From Desulfobacteraceae bacterium (lineage in GTDB: Bacteria > Desulfobacterota > Desulfobacteria > Desulfobacterales > UBA5852): a stretch of 64,000 bases of DNA. The stretch is taken from contig JABZFP010000037.1 in assembly GCA_014237395.1 (NCBI GenBank), positions 1 to 64,000 on the forward strand. The letters run 5' to 3'. The notes under the pieces are model-generated. The model was not told where the DNA came from. It saw only the letters and a program-made list of their open reading frames with translations, and did not search any database. Below, in pieces: positions 24,112 to 32,507 of this stretch; position 1 is the first letter of the stretch; every line of letters begins with the position of its first letter. A program made the translations under genes and the position numbers.

Positions 24112-25641
24112 ATGATCCTGATCATTGATTTCGGTTCCCAGTTCAATCAACTTATTGCCCGACGCGTGCGGGAGTGCCGGGTGTACTGCCAGATCGAACC
24201 GCCCACGATCACCTGCGAACAGGTCAAGGCCCTGAATCCCGAGGGTATTATCCTGTCCGGCGGCCCCTCCAGCATTTATGAGCCGCGCAGCCCGAAAATC
24301 GATCCCGCCATCCTCGAGCTCGGCATACCCGTTCTGGGGATCTGCTACGGTTTGCAATACATGGTTCACGTATTGGGAGGGACCGTTGCCCGCTCCGCCA
24401 AAAGAGAATACGGCTTTGCCGAATTCACCCTAAAAAAAGACGATGGCCTTTTCACCGGCCTTTCCGCCCAGACCACCTGCTGGATGAGTCACGGGGACGC
24501 CATCACCAAACTGCCGAAGGGCTTTCAGATTACTGGTTCGACGGAGAATACACGCATTGCCGCGGCCAGCGATCCCCGTCGTAAACTCTTCGGGTTGCAG
24601 TTCCACCCGGAAGTCGAACACACGCCCCGTGGCAAAAAGATGATCCGCAATTTTCTATCGGATATTTGCGGTTGTCGCATGTCCTGGAACATGACGTCTT
24701 TTGCCAATCAGACCATCGCGGAAATTCGCAACCGCGTCGGCGACAAAAAAGTTATTCTGGGGCTGAGTGGCGGTGTCGATTCCTCGGTAGCCGCCCTCCT
24801 GATCCATCGGGCCATCGGGAAAAACCTGACCTGTATTTTCGTGGACAACGGTTTGCTGCGAAAAGATGAGGCACAGAAACTAAAAGCCGTTTTCAAGCAG
24901 AATCTCGATATCAACATCCGATTTGTAAAAGCCTCCGGCCATTTTCTCAAAGCCCTCAAAGACGTTCGGGACCCCGAGCGTAAACGAAAAATCATCGGCA
25001 AGATCTTTATGGATGTGTTTGACGCTGAAGCCAAAAAAATAAAAAATGCCGAATTTCTGGCGCAGGGAACGCTGTACCCCGACATCATTGAATCCCAGAG
25101 CGCCTTTGGCGGTCCCACATCGGTCATCAAATCTCACCACAACGTGGGCGGGCTGCCTAAAAAAATGAAACTCAAGCTGGTTGAACCGTTGAAATTTCTC
25201 TTCAAGGACGAAGTCCGCAAACTGGGCAAAACCTTAGGCCTGCCGGAAGAAATGAACTGGCGCCAGCCCTTCCCGGGGCCCGGCCTGGCGATCCGCATTA
25301 TCGGGGCCGTCACCCCGAAACGCTTGAAAATTTTACGGGAAGTGGATGATCTTCTGATGGCGGAAATCAAAGCGGCCGGCTACTATAAAAAACTCTGGCA
25401 ATCCTTTGCCGTGTTGCTGCCCCTTAAAAGTGTAGGCGTTATGGGAGACAAACGGACCTATGAGAACATCGTTGCCATTCGGGCCGTCACCAGCAAAGAT
25501 GCCATGACGGCGGATTGGGCCCGGCTGCCGCACAAATTACTCAACCGCATATCCAACCGCATCATCAACGAGGTCGATGGGGTCAACCGGGTCGTTTACG
25601 ATATCAGCTCCAAACCGCCCGGCACCATCGAGTGGGAATAG
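24112..25641 (+). CDS. guaA: GMP synthase (glutamine-hydrolysing)
   Basis: A 509-residue two-domain enzyme converting XMP to GMP with glutamine and ATP. I choose the ATG at 24112, preceded by AGAGG and giving the family's M-I-L-I-I-D-F-G-S-Q start; an in-frame ATG 17 codons earlier lies on the hairpin. The class I amidotransferase triad is C78 in G-I-C-Y-G, and H165 and E167 in F-H-P-E-V-E-H. The PP-loop of the ATP pyrophosphatase is L-S-G-G-V-D-S-S at 218-225. The C-terminal dimerisation domain ends K-P-P-G-T-I-E-W-E, as in the family. The next gene begins three bases after its stop. Confidence 0.98.
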   Translation: MILIIDFGSQFNQLIARRVRECRVYCQIEPPTITCEQVKALNPEGIILSGGPSSIYEPRSPKIDPAILELGIPVLGICYGLQYMVHVLGGTVARSAKREYGFAEFTLKKDDGLFTGLSAQTTCWMSHGDAITKLPKGFQITGSTENTRIAAASDPRRKLFGLQFHPEVEHTPRGKKMIRNFLSDICGCRMSWNMTSFANQTIAEIRNRVGDKKVILGLSGGVDSSVAALLIHRAIGKNLTCIFVDNGLLRKDEAQKLKAVFKQNLDINIRFVKASGHFLKALKDVRDPERKRKIIGKIFMDVFDAEAKKIKNAEFLAQGTLYPDIIESQSAFGGPTSVIKSHHNVGGLPKKMKLKLVEPLKFLFKDEVRKLGKTLGLPEEMNWRQPFPGPGLAIRIIGAVTPKRLKILREVDDLLMAEIKAAGYYKKLWQSFAVLLPLKSVGVMGDKRTYENIVAIRAVTSKDAMTADWARLPHKLLNRISNRIINEVDGVNRVVYDISSKPPGTIEWE

Positions 25642-25644
25642 ACC

Positions 25645-26493
25645 ATGAGCAATAAAGATACCGACAGTTTTCGATTGGGAACCTTCGAGGATTCGAAGGA
25701 GATCCTGCCAACCGAAGACAACGAGATTGTCGACCTGCAGATCAAGGCATTGAACCGGCGTTTCCGATGGCTCCTGGTCGTCTTGATCCTAGTCGTCGGC
25801 GGGTTGTTTGCCGCCGGTTATATTGATCTGAAAAATCGGTTTTCAGTTCAAAAAACCAGCGGCATTCGTGAAATTCACAACATTTCCGCCATTCTTGAGG
25901 ATCGCCTGAACGAATTGCAGAAGCGCCTGGACGACGTTGATACAACGATAGCGAAAGAAACGGCCGCGTTGGACCAAAAAACCGTCGTCCTGCAAAAAGA
26001 TTTGGCCGCCCTCCGACAACGGTTGGAAGCACTTGATTTGTCCGGTGCCGTAAAGAAGGAACAACAGGCCTTTCTGCAAACGGTGCGGAAAGATCTTGAA
26101 CCGCTGGATAAAAAAATGGCCGCCATCCAGTCCGATTTGGCAGGCGTCGAAAAAAAGCTGTCGGCCCAAGTGGCGCCGCTCGCCACGGGACTGACGCAGA
26201 ATACACAAGCCATCGAAACACTCCGAGCGCGCTTTGGTCCGGCTTCGGGCGAATTGGTGAACAAGGACCAGATGGATCTCGAACTGCTCAAGATCAAGAA
26301 AGCCTATCGCCAAAATTTGGCAGCTGAAATTTCCGGGCTGGAAAAGCAGATCAGGCTTCTGGTCGAGCGGCTGGAACGGCTTGAAATCTCACCGCCCGCC
26401 AGCACCTCGCGGCAGACGCCCTCCGGTACGCCCCAAACCGGATCGAATGCACCCGCCGGGAATGCCGGCATACAGGAGCAGAATCTTCCCTGA
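25645..26493 (+). CDS. Membrane-anchored coiled-coil protein of unknown function
   Basis: I do not recognise a named family. The 282-residue protein has a charged cytoplasmic N-terminus (1-40), one membrane segment at about 42-60 (L-L-V-V-L-I-L-V-V-G-G-L-F), and a long exported coiled coil (about 75-245) rich in leucine, lysine and glutamate heptads, ending in a proline/serine tail. This single-pass plus coiled-coil layout suits an envelope scaffold or a partner of division or secretion machinery. It starts three bases after guaA and its stop directly abuts the larB start, so all three are probably one transcript. The context does not reveal a role. Confidence 0.8.
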   Translation: MSNKDTDSFRLGTFEDSKEILPTEDNEIVDLQIKALNRRFRWLLVVLILVVGGLFAAGYIDLKNRFSVQKTSGIREIHNISAILEDRLNELQKRLDDVDTTIAKETAALDQKTVVLQKDLAALRQRLEALDLSGAVKKEQQAFLQTVRKDLEPLDKKMAAIQSDLAGVEKKLSAQVAPLATGLTQNTQAIETLRARFGPASGELVNKDQMDLELLKIKKAYRQNLAAEISGLEKQIRLLVERLERLEISPPASTSRQTPSGTPQTGSNAPAGNAGIQEQNLP

Positions 26494-27243
26494 ATGGACC
26501 GTGACCATCTCAACACGCTGTTAAACGCCGTTGCCCGTCATCAATTGTCCGTGGACGAGGCGACCGAGCAGTTGTCACGCCTGAGCTACGAAGATGTTTC
26601 GTTTGCGCACATCGATCACCATCGCTCCCTGCGCAAAGGCTTCCCGGAAGTCATTTATGGGGAGGGCAAAACCGTTCAGCAGATCATCACGCTTTTAGAA
26701 CGCATGATGGGGCAGGAAAGCGTGGTGTTGGCCACACGGATTTCGCCCGAAAAAGCGAAACCGATCATGCGCGCGATCCCCGATTGCCACTATGACGAAG
26801 ACGCCCGCATGATCACGTGGGGGCAGCCGTCATCCAAAACCGCGGTGCGGGGTGCCATCCTGGTCGTTTCGGCGGGCACATCCGATATTCCGGTGGCACG
26901 CGAAGCCATCCTTACCGCGGAAGCGATGGGAAACCCCGTCCGTTCGATTTTCGATGTCGGTGTTGCCGGCCTGCACCGGCTGCTGGCCCATCGGGAGGCC
27001 CTTGAAACCGCTTCCGTGCTGGTTGTCGTGGCGGGTATGGAGGGTGCCCTGCCAAGTGTCGTCGGCGGCATGGTCAACCGCCCGGTTATCGCCGTGCCGA
27101 CCAGCGTGGGCTATGGTACCAGCCTGGGGGGACTTGCCGCCCTGCTGTCCATGTTAAACAGCTGCAGTTCCAATGTCGCCGTGGTCAACATCGATAACGG
27201 TTTTGGCGCCGGTTACATGGCCGCTATGATCAATCGCCAATAA
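26494..27243 (+). CDS. larB: Nickel-pincer cofactor biosynthesis carboxylase/hydrolase LarB
   Basis: A 249-residue LarB, related to the PurE AIR carboxylase. The known LarB reaction carboxylates and hydrolyses nicotinic acid adenine dinucleotide to start nickel-pincer cofactor synthesis for lactate racemase and related enzymes. Seen: an N-terminal helical part with F-A-H-I-D-H-H-R-S-L-R-K-G-F-P-E-V (about 36-53), then the PurE-like core with V-S-A-G-T-S-D-I-P-V-A, M-E-G-A-L-P-S-V-V-G-G and V-G-Y-G-T-S. An AGGAGCAG ribosome site lies inside the end of the previous gene. LarC and LarE partners are not in the window. Confidence 0.9.
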   Translation: MDRDHLNTLLNAVARHQLSVDEATEQLSRLSYEDVSFAHIDHHRSLRKGFPEVIYGEGKTVQQIITLLERMMGQESVVLATRISPEKAKPIMRAIPDCHYDEDARMITWGQPSSKTAVRGAILVVSAGTSDIPVAREAILTAEAMGNPVRSIFDVGVAGLHRLLAHREALETASVLVVVAGMEGALPSVVGGMVNRPVIAVPTSVGYGTSLGGLAALLSMLNSCSSNVAVVNIDNGFGAGYMAAMINRQ

Positions 27244-27279
27244 CCCGATATCCATCCGCACCAATCGCGCCAGCGGCCT

Positions 27280-27486
27280 TCAGGCGGGATCCTCTTCAGC
27301 GACCATCCTCCGATGGTCAAAATAGCGGACAACGGCTGCCGTGTAGGCACGACGCAACGCGACGACCTCATTGCGGCAGAGCGGGTTGTCGCCAATCGCG
27401 TTTAATCTTCTGACAATGTCGGCCATCCCCGTCTCGGATGACCCTGCCATGGTTTCCAGTGCCGGTCCGGCCGTATGTTTCATCAT
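27280..27486 (-). CDS. Small protein coupled to the CheX-CheX-FliN gene
   Basis: A 68-residue soluble protein starting at 27486 (or 27483), whose ATG overlaps the TGA stop of the fusion gene in ATGATGA, a classic coupling signal; that overlap is the main support. It is basic in the middle (V-V-A-L-R-R-A-Y) and predicted largely helical, with no signal peptide. I do not recognise it. Position at the end of a sigma-54-driven unit suggests a chaperone or accessory factor for the fusion protein, but this is inference. Confidence 0.6.
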   Translation of the reverse strand: MMKHTAGPALETMAGSSETGMADIVRRLNAIGDNPLCRNEVVALRRAYTAAVVRYFDHRRMVAEEDPA

Positions 27487-29126
27487 CCGACCAAACGCCC
27501 CACGCGTTCACCGGCATCCAAAATTTCCCGGATACGGATGCCGTATTTATCGTTTTCAACCAACACCTCGCCTTTGGCAATCAAACGGTTATTGGCACGT
27601 ATATCCAGTGTTTCCCCCTCCAGATTGGAAAGAACGATCGCCGATCCTTTTCCGAGGCCCAGAATGTTTTTGATGTTCATTTTGGTCCTTCCCAATTCAA
27701 CACTGATGTGAACGGGAATATCCTTTATAAATCCCATACTATCGAGCAAAGACGCTTCCGGTGTTCCGCCGGGATCCGCATCCACCTCCGATGAAGAAGC
27801 GTCCACGGCAGGAGGCGGCGTGGCCGGAGGTGCCACGGTGGCGGCACTGTTGGCCTTTGCCGTTGTCGCCGGCCCGGTCTCAGCCGCCTCTTCATTCGTT
27901 TTGGCTGCCGCCAGAAGCGCCTGAATCCCCGCATCATCCAGCTGTTGGCTGCCACCGGTGGTTTCGGCAGGCGGCGTTGCCACCGGTTCCGAGGGTTGAT
28001 TTTCATCCGGATCGCCTGCCGCGGCGATCATTTTTTGAATCGCATCGTCGTCTAACGGCTGCGCAGCGCTGCTTTCTTCAGGCGGAGTCGGCTGCTCGGG
28101 TTGAACTGGTTCCGGTTCGTCGATTTTAACGCATACTTCAACCACAATGTCATGGTCGTTCAACTTAAACGCAAAGCGCTCGTATCGATCCATATTCAGG
28201 ATTTCGATGTTGAAATCCAACCCTACGGTCAAGGAGGGTGTCGAAATCTGGCACTCCAATCCCGTATCGCAAAATGCCGCTTTTAAATTCCCGCCAAGGA
28301 TGTTGGTCATTTCTCCGATGACATCTTTGACGCTATCGATATCCTGAACTTCATCCAGATCCTGCCCGAGCATACCGGCCGTGATCATGCGCCCAAAGGT
28401 TTTGGAAACCTGGAATTGGATGCTGCCGTGCACGCCACCGGCAAAGTCAACAGCCCCCATTACTCTGAAATCGTCAGTATTTTTAAATGGTTCACGATCT
28501 GAAAGATCAACATCGAGCGACAGCATGGTATCGAAGAGTTCGATGATGGTATCACCCACCGACGAAATGATATCCAAGCGTTGGAATTTGGAGATATCGA
28601 TTTTTTTGAGTTTCAGAATGGAGTGCAGATCGGTCTCATCCTCCATCACGAATTTTACAGCGATTTCGACCTGGATGGTCTCTTCTCCATATGAAAAAAG
28701 GAATCGTTCGTAGCGCTCCATGTGGAGCGTTTGAATCTGGAAGTTATTTCCGGTGGTAATGGATGGTGTTGAAATTTCGCAGGCCAAACCGGTATCGCAA
28801 AAATTGGATTTCAGACCGCCGGCAATAATGTTGCATACTTCCCGCAACACATCTTTGACTTCTTCGTCGCCTTCAATGTCATCGATCTCCATGCCCAGCA
28901 TACCGGCCGTCATCATTTGCGCCATGGCCTTTGACACGCGGATATTGGCGCTGCCGTTGACTTTGCCCGCAAAACTGACAAACCCGACCATGACGATCTC
29001 ATCGTTGTCGGCGATGCCGGTGTCCTCATCGCAGGCCGTTATCTCCATCGAAAGCATGGTGTCGAACAAATCGACGACCGATTCACGGACGGCTAAAATG
29101 ATATCATGATTCGGATCCTGAGACAT
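27483..29126 (-). CDS. CheX-CheX-FliN fusion protein, FliY-like switch component
   Basis: This 547-residue protein has two CheX/CheC-type domains (about 8-165 and 183-336). Each keeps the phosphatase E-x2-N motif on the catalytic helix: E96/N99 and E272/N275, known in the family to dephosphorylate CheY-P. A proline/alanine-rich linker (340-460) carries two short motifs, L-D-D-D-A-I-Q-K-M-I (358-367) and L-D-D-A-G-I-Q-A-L-L (396-405), resembling the FliM N-terminal CheY-P-binding peptide. A C-terminal FliN/SpoA domain (465-545) would sit in the motor C-ring. Overall it resembles Bacillus FliY with a duplicated phosphatase. I use the ATG at 29126; a TTG 17 codons earlier has no ribosome site. 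A sigma-54-like promoter lies upstream. Confidence 0.9.
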   Translation of the reverse strand: MSQDPNHDIILAVRESVVDLFDTMLSMEITACDEDTGIADNDEIVMVGFVSFAGKVNGSANIRVSKAMAQMMTAGMLGMEIDDIEGDEEVKDVLREVCNIIAGGLKSNFCDTGLACEISTPSITTGNNFQIQTLHMERYERFLFSYGEETIQVEIAVKFVMEDETDLHSILKLKKIDISKFQRLDIISSVGDTIIELFDTMLSLDVDLSDREPFKNTDDFRVMGAVDFAGGVHGSIQFQVSKTFGRMITAGMLGQDLDEVQDIDSVKDVIGEMTNILGGNLKAAFCDTGLECQISTPSLTVGLDFNIEILNMDRYERFAFKLNDHDIVVEVCVKIDEPEPVQPEQPTPPEESSAAQPLDDDAIQKMIAAAGDPDENQPSEPVATPPAETTGGSQQLDDAGIQALLAAAKTNEEAAETGPATTAKANSAATVAPPATPPPAVDASSSEVDADPGGTPEASLLDSMGFIKDIPVHISVELGRTKMNIKNILGLGKGSAIVLSNLEGETLDIRANNRLIAKGEVLVENDKYGIRIREILDAGERVGRLVG

Positions 29127-29215
29127 AAGGCAACACGCTCCGTTCTGGTTTCTAACAATAGGAGAATTATTGACCAATTGTTGGGGCCCTGGTCAATTTT
29201 GTCATGCTAAAAACT

Positions 29216-29231
29216 TGCAAGATGGGTGCCA
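29216..29231 (-). promoter_or_regulatory. Sigma-54-like promoter of the CheX-CheX-FliN gene
   Basis: The minus strand reads TGGCACCCATCTTGCA: a perfect TGGCAC -24, a perfect TTGCA -12, and GG-N10-GC spacing. The predicted start is about 80 bases before the ATG at 29126. An inverted repeat (ATTGACCA 29169-29176, TGGTCAAT 29190-29197) lies in the leader. Confidence 0.8.
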
Positions 29232-29394
29232 CTGAATCGCGGCCGGCCGCCCGCCGCCAACCTGCCGGTTCTGCACGGCATGCCCGCGGGAAAGGTGCCT
29301 TGCTCAGGTCACTCCCGGTGCAAAACATCGCATCAGACTGAAAAATCGCGCCGGAATTTTGACAACTGTCAGAAAGACAACAGGGAAGACCGCC

Positions 29395-29586
29395 TCAGGT
29401 ACGCGGTGCAAAATGCAGACATGCCACGCCGGGGGTGCTGCGGATCACTTCCAGACAGGGGGGACGTTGGCTCTTAAATCCCATCGCCCGACAGCCGTAC
29501 GGATGCCGGGACTCCCAGGTGACATAGTAGTGGCGGCATCCCCGGCATTGGGGACGGCCATGTTTGAGCGGTTTGGTTAAACGCAT
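29395..29586 (-). CDS. Small cysteine-rich conserved protein, 63 residues
   Basis: A 63-residue protein with the pattern C-R-G-C-R-H-Y-Y-V-T-W, P-Y-G-C-R-A-M-G-F-K-S, and a final A-C-L-H-F. I recall this arrangement from small uncharacterised proteobacterial proteins; four cysteines (two in C-x2-C) suggest a single zinc or iron-sulfur site. No signal peptide. The ribosome site is weak. It lies 70 bases after the repeat-bearing 157-residue gene on the same strand and 164 bases before the sigma-54-like promoter of the fusion gene. Its role is unknown and need not be flagellar. Confidence 0.65.
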   Translation of the reverse strand: MRLTKPLKHGRPQCRGCRHYYVTWESRHPYGCRAMGFKSQRPPCLEVIRSTPGVACLHFAPRT

Positions 29587-29603
29587 AGGGCATCACGATG
29601 GGT

Positions 29604-29633
29604 ACCACACAGGCACCCTCTGTGGGGTGTGGT
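29604..29633. repeat. 7-bp inverted repeat between two small genes
   Basis: ACCACAC (29604-29610) and GTGTGGT (29627-29633) flank a GC-rich 16-base loop with some internal pairing. It follows the 157-residue gene and may mark its transcript end, although no T-run follows. Confidence 0.35.
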
Positions 29634-29656
29634 GACGGCGGCGCGGGGATTTCGCA

Positions 29657-30130
29657 TCACGGCTGGATCTTGACTTCCAGCCCCATGCTGTTCAACATTT
29701 CCCAGGCCCGGTCATAGTCGTCCCCGCGGCGTTGTGATGAGGCGACCACAATGGCCTGGATGACATCGTCACTCATACCGGACTGCTTTAACGCGATGAG
29801 ATCCTGAACCGATGACATATTCACGGGCTTGACCGCACGGCCATAGATAATAGGCTTCGCCTGACGCATGAAGGATCGCTCCGTCACCAGGATTTCCACG
29901 GTTTGATCCGTCATTCCGGCTTCTTTGAGCGCAATCAGTTCCTCCACCGTGAAGGCGGCGGTCTCGATCACCTTCTCCCGCGCCACGGCCTGGATCACCC
30001 GGTCGCTGTAGCCAGCCTTTTTCAGCGCCACCAACGCTGTGGAGGACATTGCCGAAATCTCGTGATGGCCGAGGAAAACGATCAAGATGCAGATCATCAC
30101 CGCCGTTATCATTCGATTCATCCGGTTCAT
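29657..30130 (-). CDS. Exported protein with three short helical repeats, coupled to flgL
   Basis: A 157-residue protein with an N-terminal hydrophobic signal (about 8-28). Three similar segments follow: A-L-V-A-L-K-K-A-G-Y-S-D (32-43), E-L-I-A-L-K-E-A-G-M-T-D (64-75) and D-L-I-A-L-K-Q-S-G-M-S-D (110-121), each followed by a V-I-Q-A-V-type helix. Such L-x-A-L-K-x-A-G-x-S-D units form small helix-turn-helix-like bundles of unknown function. Its ATG overlaps the flgL stop as ATGA, so translation is coupled to the hook-filament junction gene. A periplasmic or envelope role tied to the flagellum is inferred. No family name can be given. Confidence 0.78.
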   Translation of the reverse strand: MNRMNRMITAVMICILIVFLGHHEISAMSSTALVALKKAGYSDRVIQAVAREKVIETAAFTVEELIALKEAGMTDQTVEILVTERSFMRQAKPIIYGRAVKPVNMSSVQDLIALKQSGMSDDVIQAIVVASSQRRGDDYDRAWEMLNSMGLEVKIQP

Positions 30131-30996
30131 CGCAAGAAATCCATCAAGGTGGGTTGAATAATTTTAGCCGCAGCGTTCAAGGCCAGTTCATAGGCCAGTT
30201 CCTGGTTGTTAAAATCGATGACTGTCTCTTCGATATTGGCCTTTTCCGTACTGTCCATCATCTCTTCGAACGTAAGCTTCAATTTGGCCGTCTGCTGCTC
30301 CACGAGTTGAAGCTGCTGATATCTGGCCCCGCTTTCGGCCCGCACCATCTGAACCTGATCCTGAGCCTGCTCGAAGCGGCCGATCTGGTCGTGAATCAGG
30401 GCCACATCGTCCGTTTGCAAACCGACGATCAACTGGTCGAGGGCATCGAAAACATCTTCCGCGCCCTGAAAGATACGGCTTCCGTCCGCTTCGAGCTGCA
30501 TCTCCATATTGTCGGCGGTCATGACACTATAGTACCCGTTGTCACCATTGTAAGTGCCATCCGATGCAAACGGCGGCGTCAAGGTTTGGAAGCCTGCAAA
30601 GACATAGACATTGCCCATTTTCGAGTTGCTCATTTGCAGCATCTGTTCGCGGATATTCTGGACACTGGTGATGGCCGCTTCACGATCCATAGATTCCGAA
30701 GCAAACTGGTTGACGGCCCAATTCTTGGCATCCACCATCAGTTCTTCAACACCCTCCAGGGTTGTTTCGATAAACTCGGTCCGGTTTTTTGCGTTCTGGA
30801 TATTGCGGTCATACTGGCCGAGCTGAGTAAGTGTCTTGCGATAATCCAAAACTTTGCCATAGCCTAATGGGTCATCGGAAGGCCGGTTGATGCGCTTGCC
30901 CGAAGCCATGGTCTCCTGTTTCTTGGCCAGTTGTTCGGCCTGGCGAAACAGGTTCCGTTTTACCGTGGCCGTCATCATGCTGTTTGTGACGCGCAT
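30127..30996 (-). CDS. flgL: Flagellar hook-filament junction protein FlgL (HAP3)
   Basis: A 289-residue flagellin-related junction protein placed between FlgK and the filament. The N-terminus R-V-T-N-S-M-M-T-A-T-V-K-R-N-L and the K-R-I-N-R-P-S-D-D-P segment (about 34-43) are shared with flagellins. The C-terminal coiled-coil helix ends D-F-N-N-Q-E-L-A-Y-E-L-A-L. It lacks a signal peptide, as expected for a type III export substrate. It follows flgK by 79 bases, with a GGAGGAACC ribosome site, and its stop overlaps the next small gene. Confidence 0.94.
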   Translation of the reverse strand: MRVTNSMMTATVKRNLFRQAEQLAKKQETMASGKRINRPSDDPLGYGKVLDYRKTLTQLGQYDRNIQNAKNRTEFIETTLEGVEELMVDAKNWAVNQFASESMDREAAITSVQNIREQMLQMSNSKMGNVYVFAGFQTLTPPFASDGTYNGDNGYYSVMTADNMEMQLEADGSRIFQGAEDVFDALDQLIVGLQTDDVALIHDQIGRFEQAQDQVQMVRAESGARYQQLQLVEQQTAKLKLTFEEMMDSTEKANIEETVIDFNNQELAYELALNAAAKIIQPTLMDFLR

Positions 30997-31075
30997 GGGT
31001 TCCTCCTTTAACAGGCGGCGGTTTTCTTCCGTCGCAAATTCCTTTGGACGCCCATCAATGGTCGTCCGCCGGTGG

Positions 31076-32485
31076 TTAGACCATATTCAGTACCGTATTG
31101 AGCATATCGTCAACCGTGGTGATGAGCTTGGCCGCGGCCTCATAGGCATGTTGAAATTTGACCAGATTGATCATCTCTTCGTCCAGGGACACCCCCGACA
31201 CCGATTCCCGATAGTTTTCAAGATGGGTCACCATGGCATCTTCATATTCATGATTGGCAGCGGCATTACGCACATCATTCCCAACGCCGCTGGCCAAGGC
31301 GCTGTAATAATTATCGAAGGTCGTACTTGCGCCGTTCATGGTCAGTTGCCCCTGCAGATTGGCCATGGCCACGGCATTGCGGTTATCCCCCGGCACGGTT
31401 GCCGCCGTTGCCGCAGCGGCAATGCGGTTCACATCCAATACAATGGCCGCGTCCACCGTCATGGTGGCCGCCGTGGTGCCCGCAAAGAAATCCTGACCGG
31501 TTACCGGGGATCCGGTCAGCGGATCGCTGGCCATGCCAAAACCGCTCTGGTGAATCGCGTTGACTTCGGTCATGATGGACCCAGCCAGGGCGTCCAGCCG
31601 ATCCAGGTAATCCTGGGCGTAACCGTCGCGAACGTCCAGCCAGCCTTTCAACTCTCCGCCACCGATACTGGCCGTAATATCGACAGCGGTGCCGCTCCGA
31701 TCCATCCAGACCACGTCCTGCAGGCCGCTGGCATTGGTAACGGTGGACAGGGTATAGGCATGCGGGCTTTGCACCAAAGGATGGCCGCCGCCGATCAATA
31801 CCGTGACCTGGCCCTGATCGTTCTCATACGTGTTCGTCTCGATCAGCCCAGACAGTTCCTTGAGCAGTTGTTCCCGCTGGTCCCGATAGTCATTGGAATT
31901 CTGGCCGGCGATTTCCACCTGGCTGATCTTATCATTCAAATCGACAATCTGGCGGGATAGTCCATTGATTTCGTCCAGCGTGCCGGCAATCGTCCGATCA
32001 TAATCCAATTGGATCTGCTGCAGGTTTTCGGACATGGTGTTGAAGGTACGCGCCAGTGTTTCACTGCGGGAAAGAAGCGCCGTGCGCTCCGGGTAGCCGG
32101 AAGGATTGTTGACCAAATCCTGCCAGGCCGACCAGAATTCCCCCATGGCCTGCTCCAGTCCGACACCGGAACTCTCATTGAAGATCAGTTCGATCCGTTC
32201 CAGTCCGCTTTCCGTGGCTTCCCATTGGCCCAGCTTGGCATTTTCGCCATTGATCTGGCCGCCGATAAAGCCATCATAGATGCGCTGAATTTCCGCCGCC
32301 TTCACACCGGTCCCCATCTGGCCCGGTTGAAAATTAATCGGTGCGCTGGGCTCCATGACAACCCGTTGCCGTGAATAGCCGGGCGTGTTCACGTTGGCAA
32401 TATTCTGCCCCGTCACATCGATGGCTTTCTGCTGCGTCAGCAGGGATCGGGTTGCCGTGCTCAGTATTCCGTAAATGTCCGGCAT
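31076..32485 (-). CDS. flgK: Flagellar hook-associated protein FlgK (HAP1)
   Basis: A 469-residue junction protein, the first joint between hook and filament. The N-terminal rod/hook family signature A-I-D-V-T-G-Q-N-I-A-N-V-N-T-P-G-Y-S-R-Q-R (about 20-40) and the C-terminal S-G-V-S-L-D-E-E-M-I-N-L-V-K-F-Q-H-A-Y-E (430-450) are both intact. The variable middle is shorter than in E. coli (547 residues). It follows cheB by 22 bases, an arrangement that puts junction proteins in the same transcript as chemotaxis genes. Confidence 0.96.
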   Translation of the reverse strand: MPDIYGILSTATRSLLTQQKAIDVTGQNIANVNTPGYSRQRVVMEPSAPINFQPGQMGTGVKAAEIQRIYDGFIGGQINGENAKLGQWEATESGLERIELIFNESSGVGLEQAMGEFWSAWQDLVNNPSGYPERTALLSRSETLARTFNTMSENLQQIQLDYDRTIAGTLDEINGLSRQIVDLNDKISQVEIAGQNSNDYRDQREQLLKELSGLIETNTYENDQGQVTVLIGGGHPLVQSPHAYTLSTVTNASGLQDVVWMDRSGTAVDITASIGGGELKGWLDVRDGYAQDYLDRLDALAGSIMTEVNAIHQSGFGMASDPLTGSPVTGQDFFAGTTAATMTVDAAIVLDVNRIAAAATAATVPGDNRNAVAMANLQGQLTMNGASTTFDNYYSALASGVGNDVRNAAANHEYEDAMVTHLENYRESVSGVSLDEEMINLVKFQHAYEAAAKLITTVDDMLNTVLNMV

Positions 32486-32507
32486 AGTTCACCACCTTTG
32501 GTCTGGA

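Noticed and set aside
27213..27395. 60-codon minus-strand frame near the end of larB.
   Set aside because: It overlaps both larB and the coupled 68-residue gene in another frame and has no independent support.
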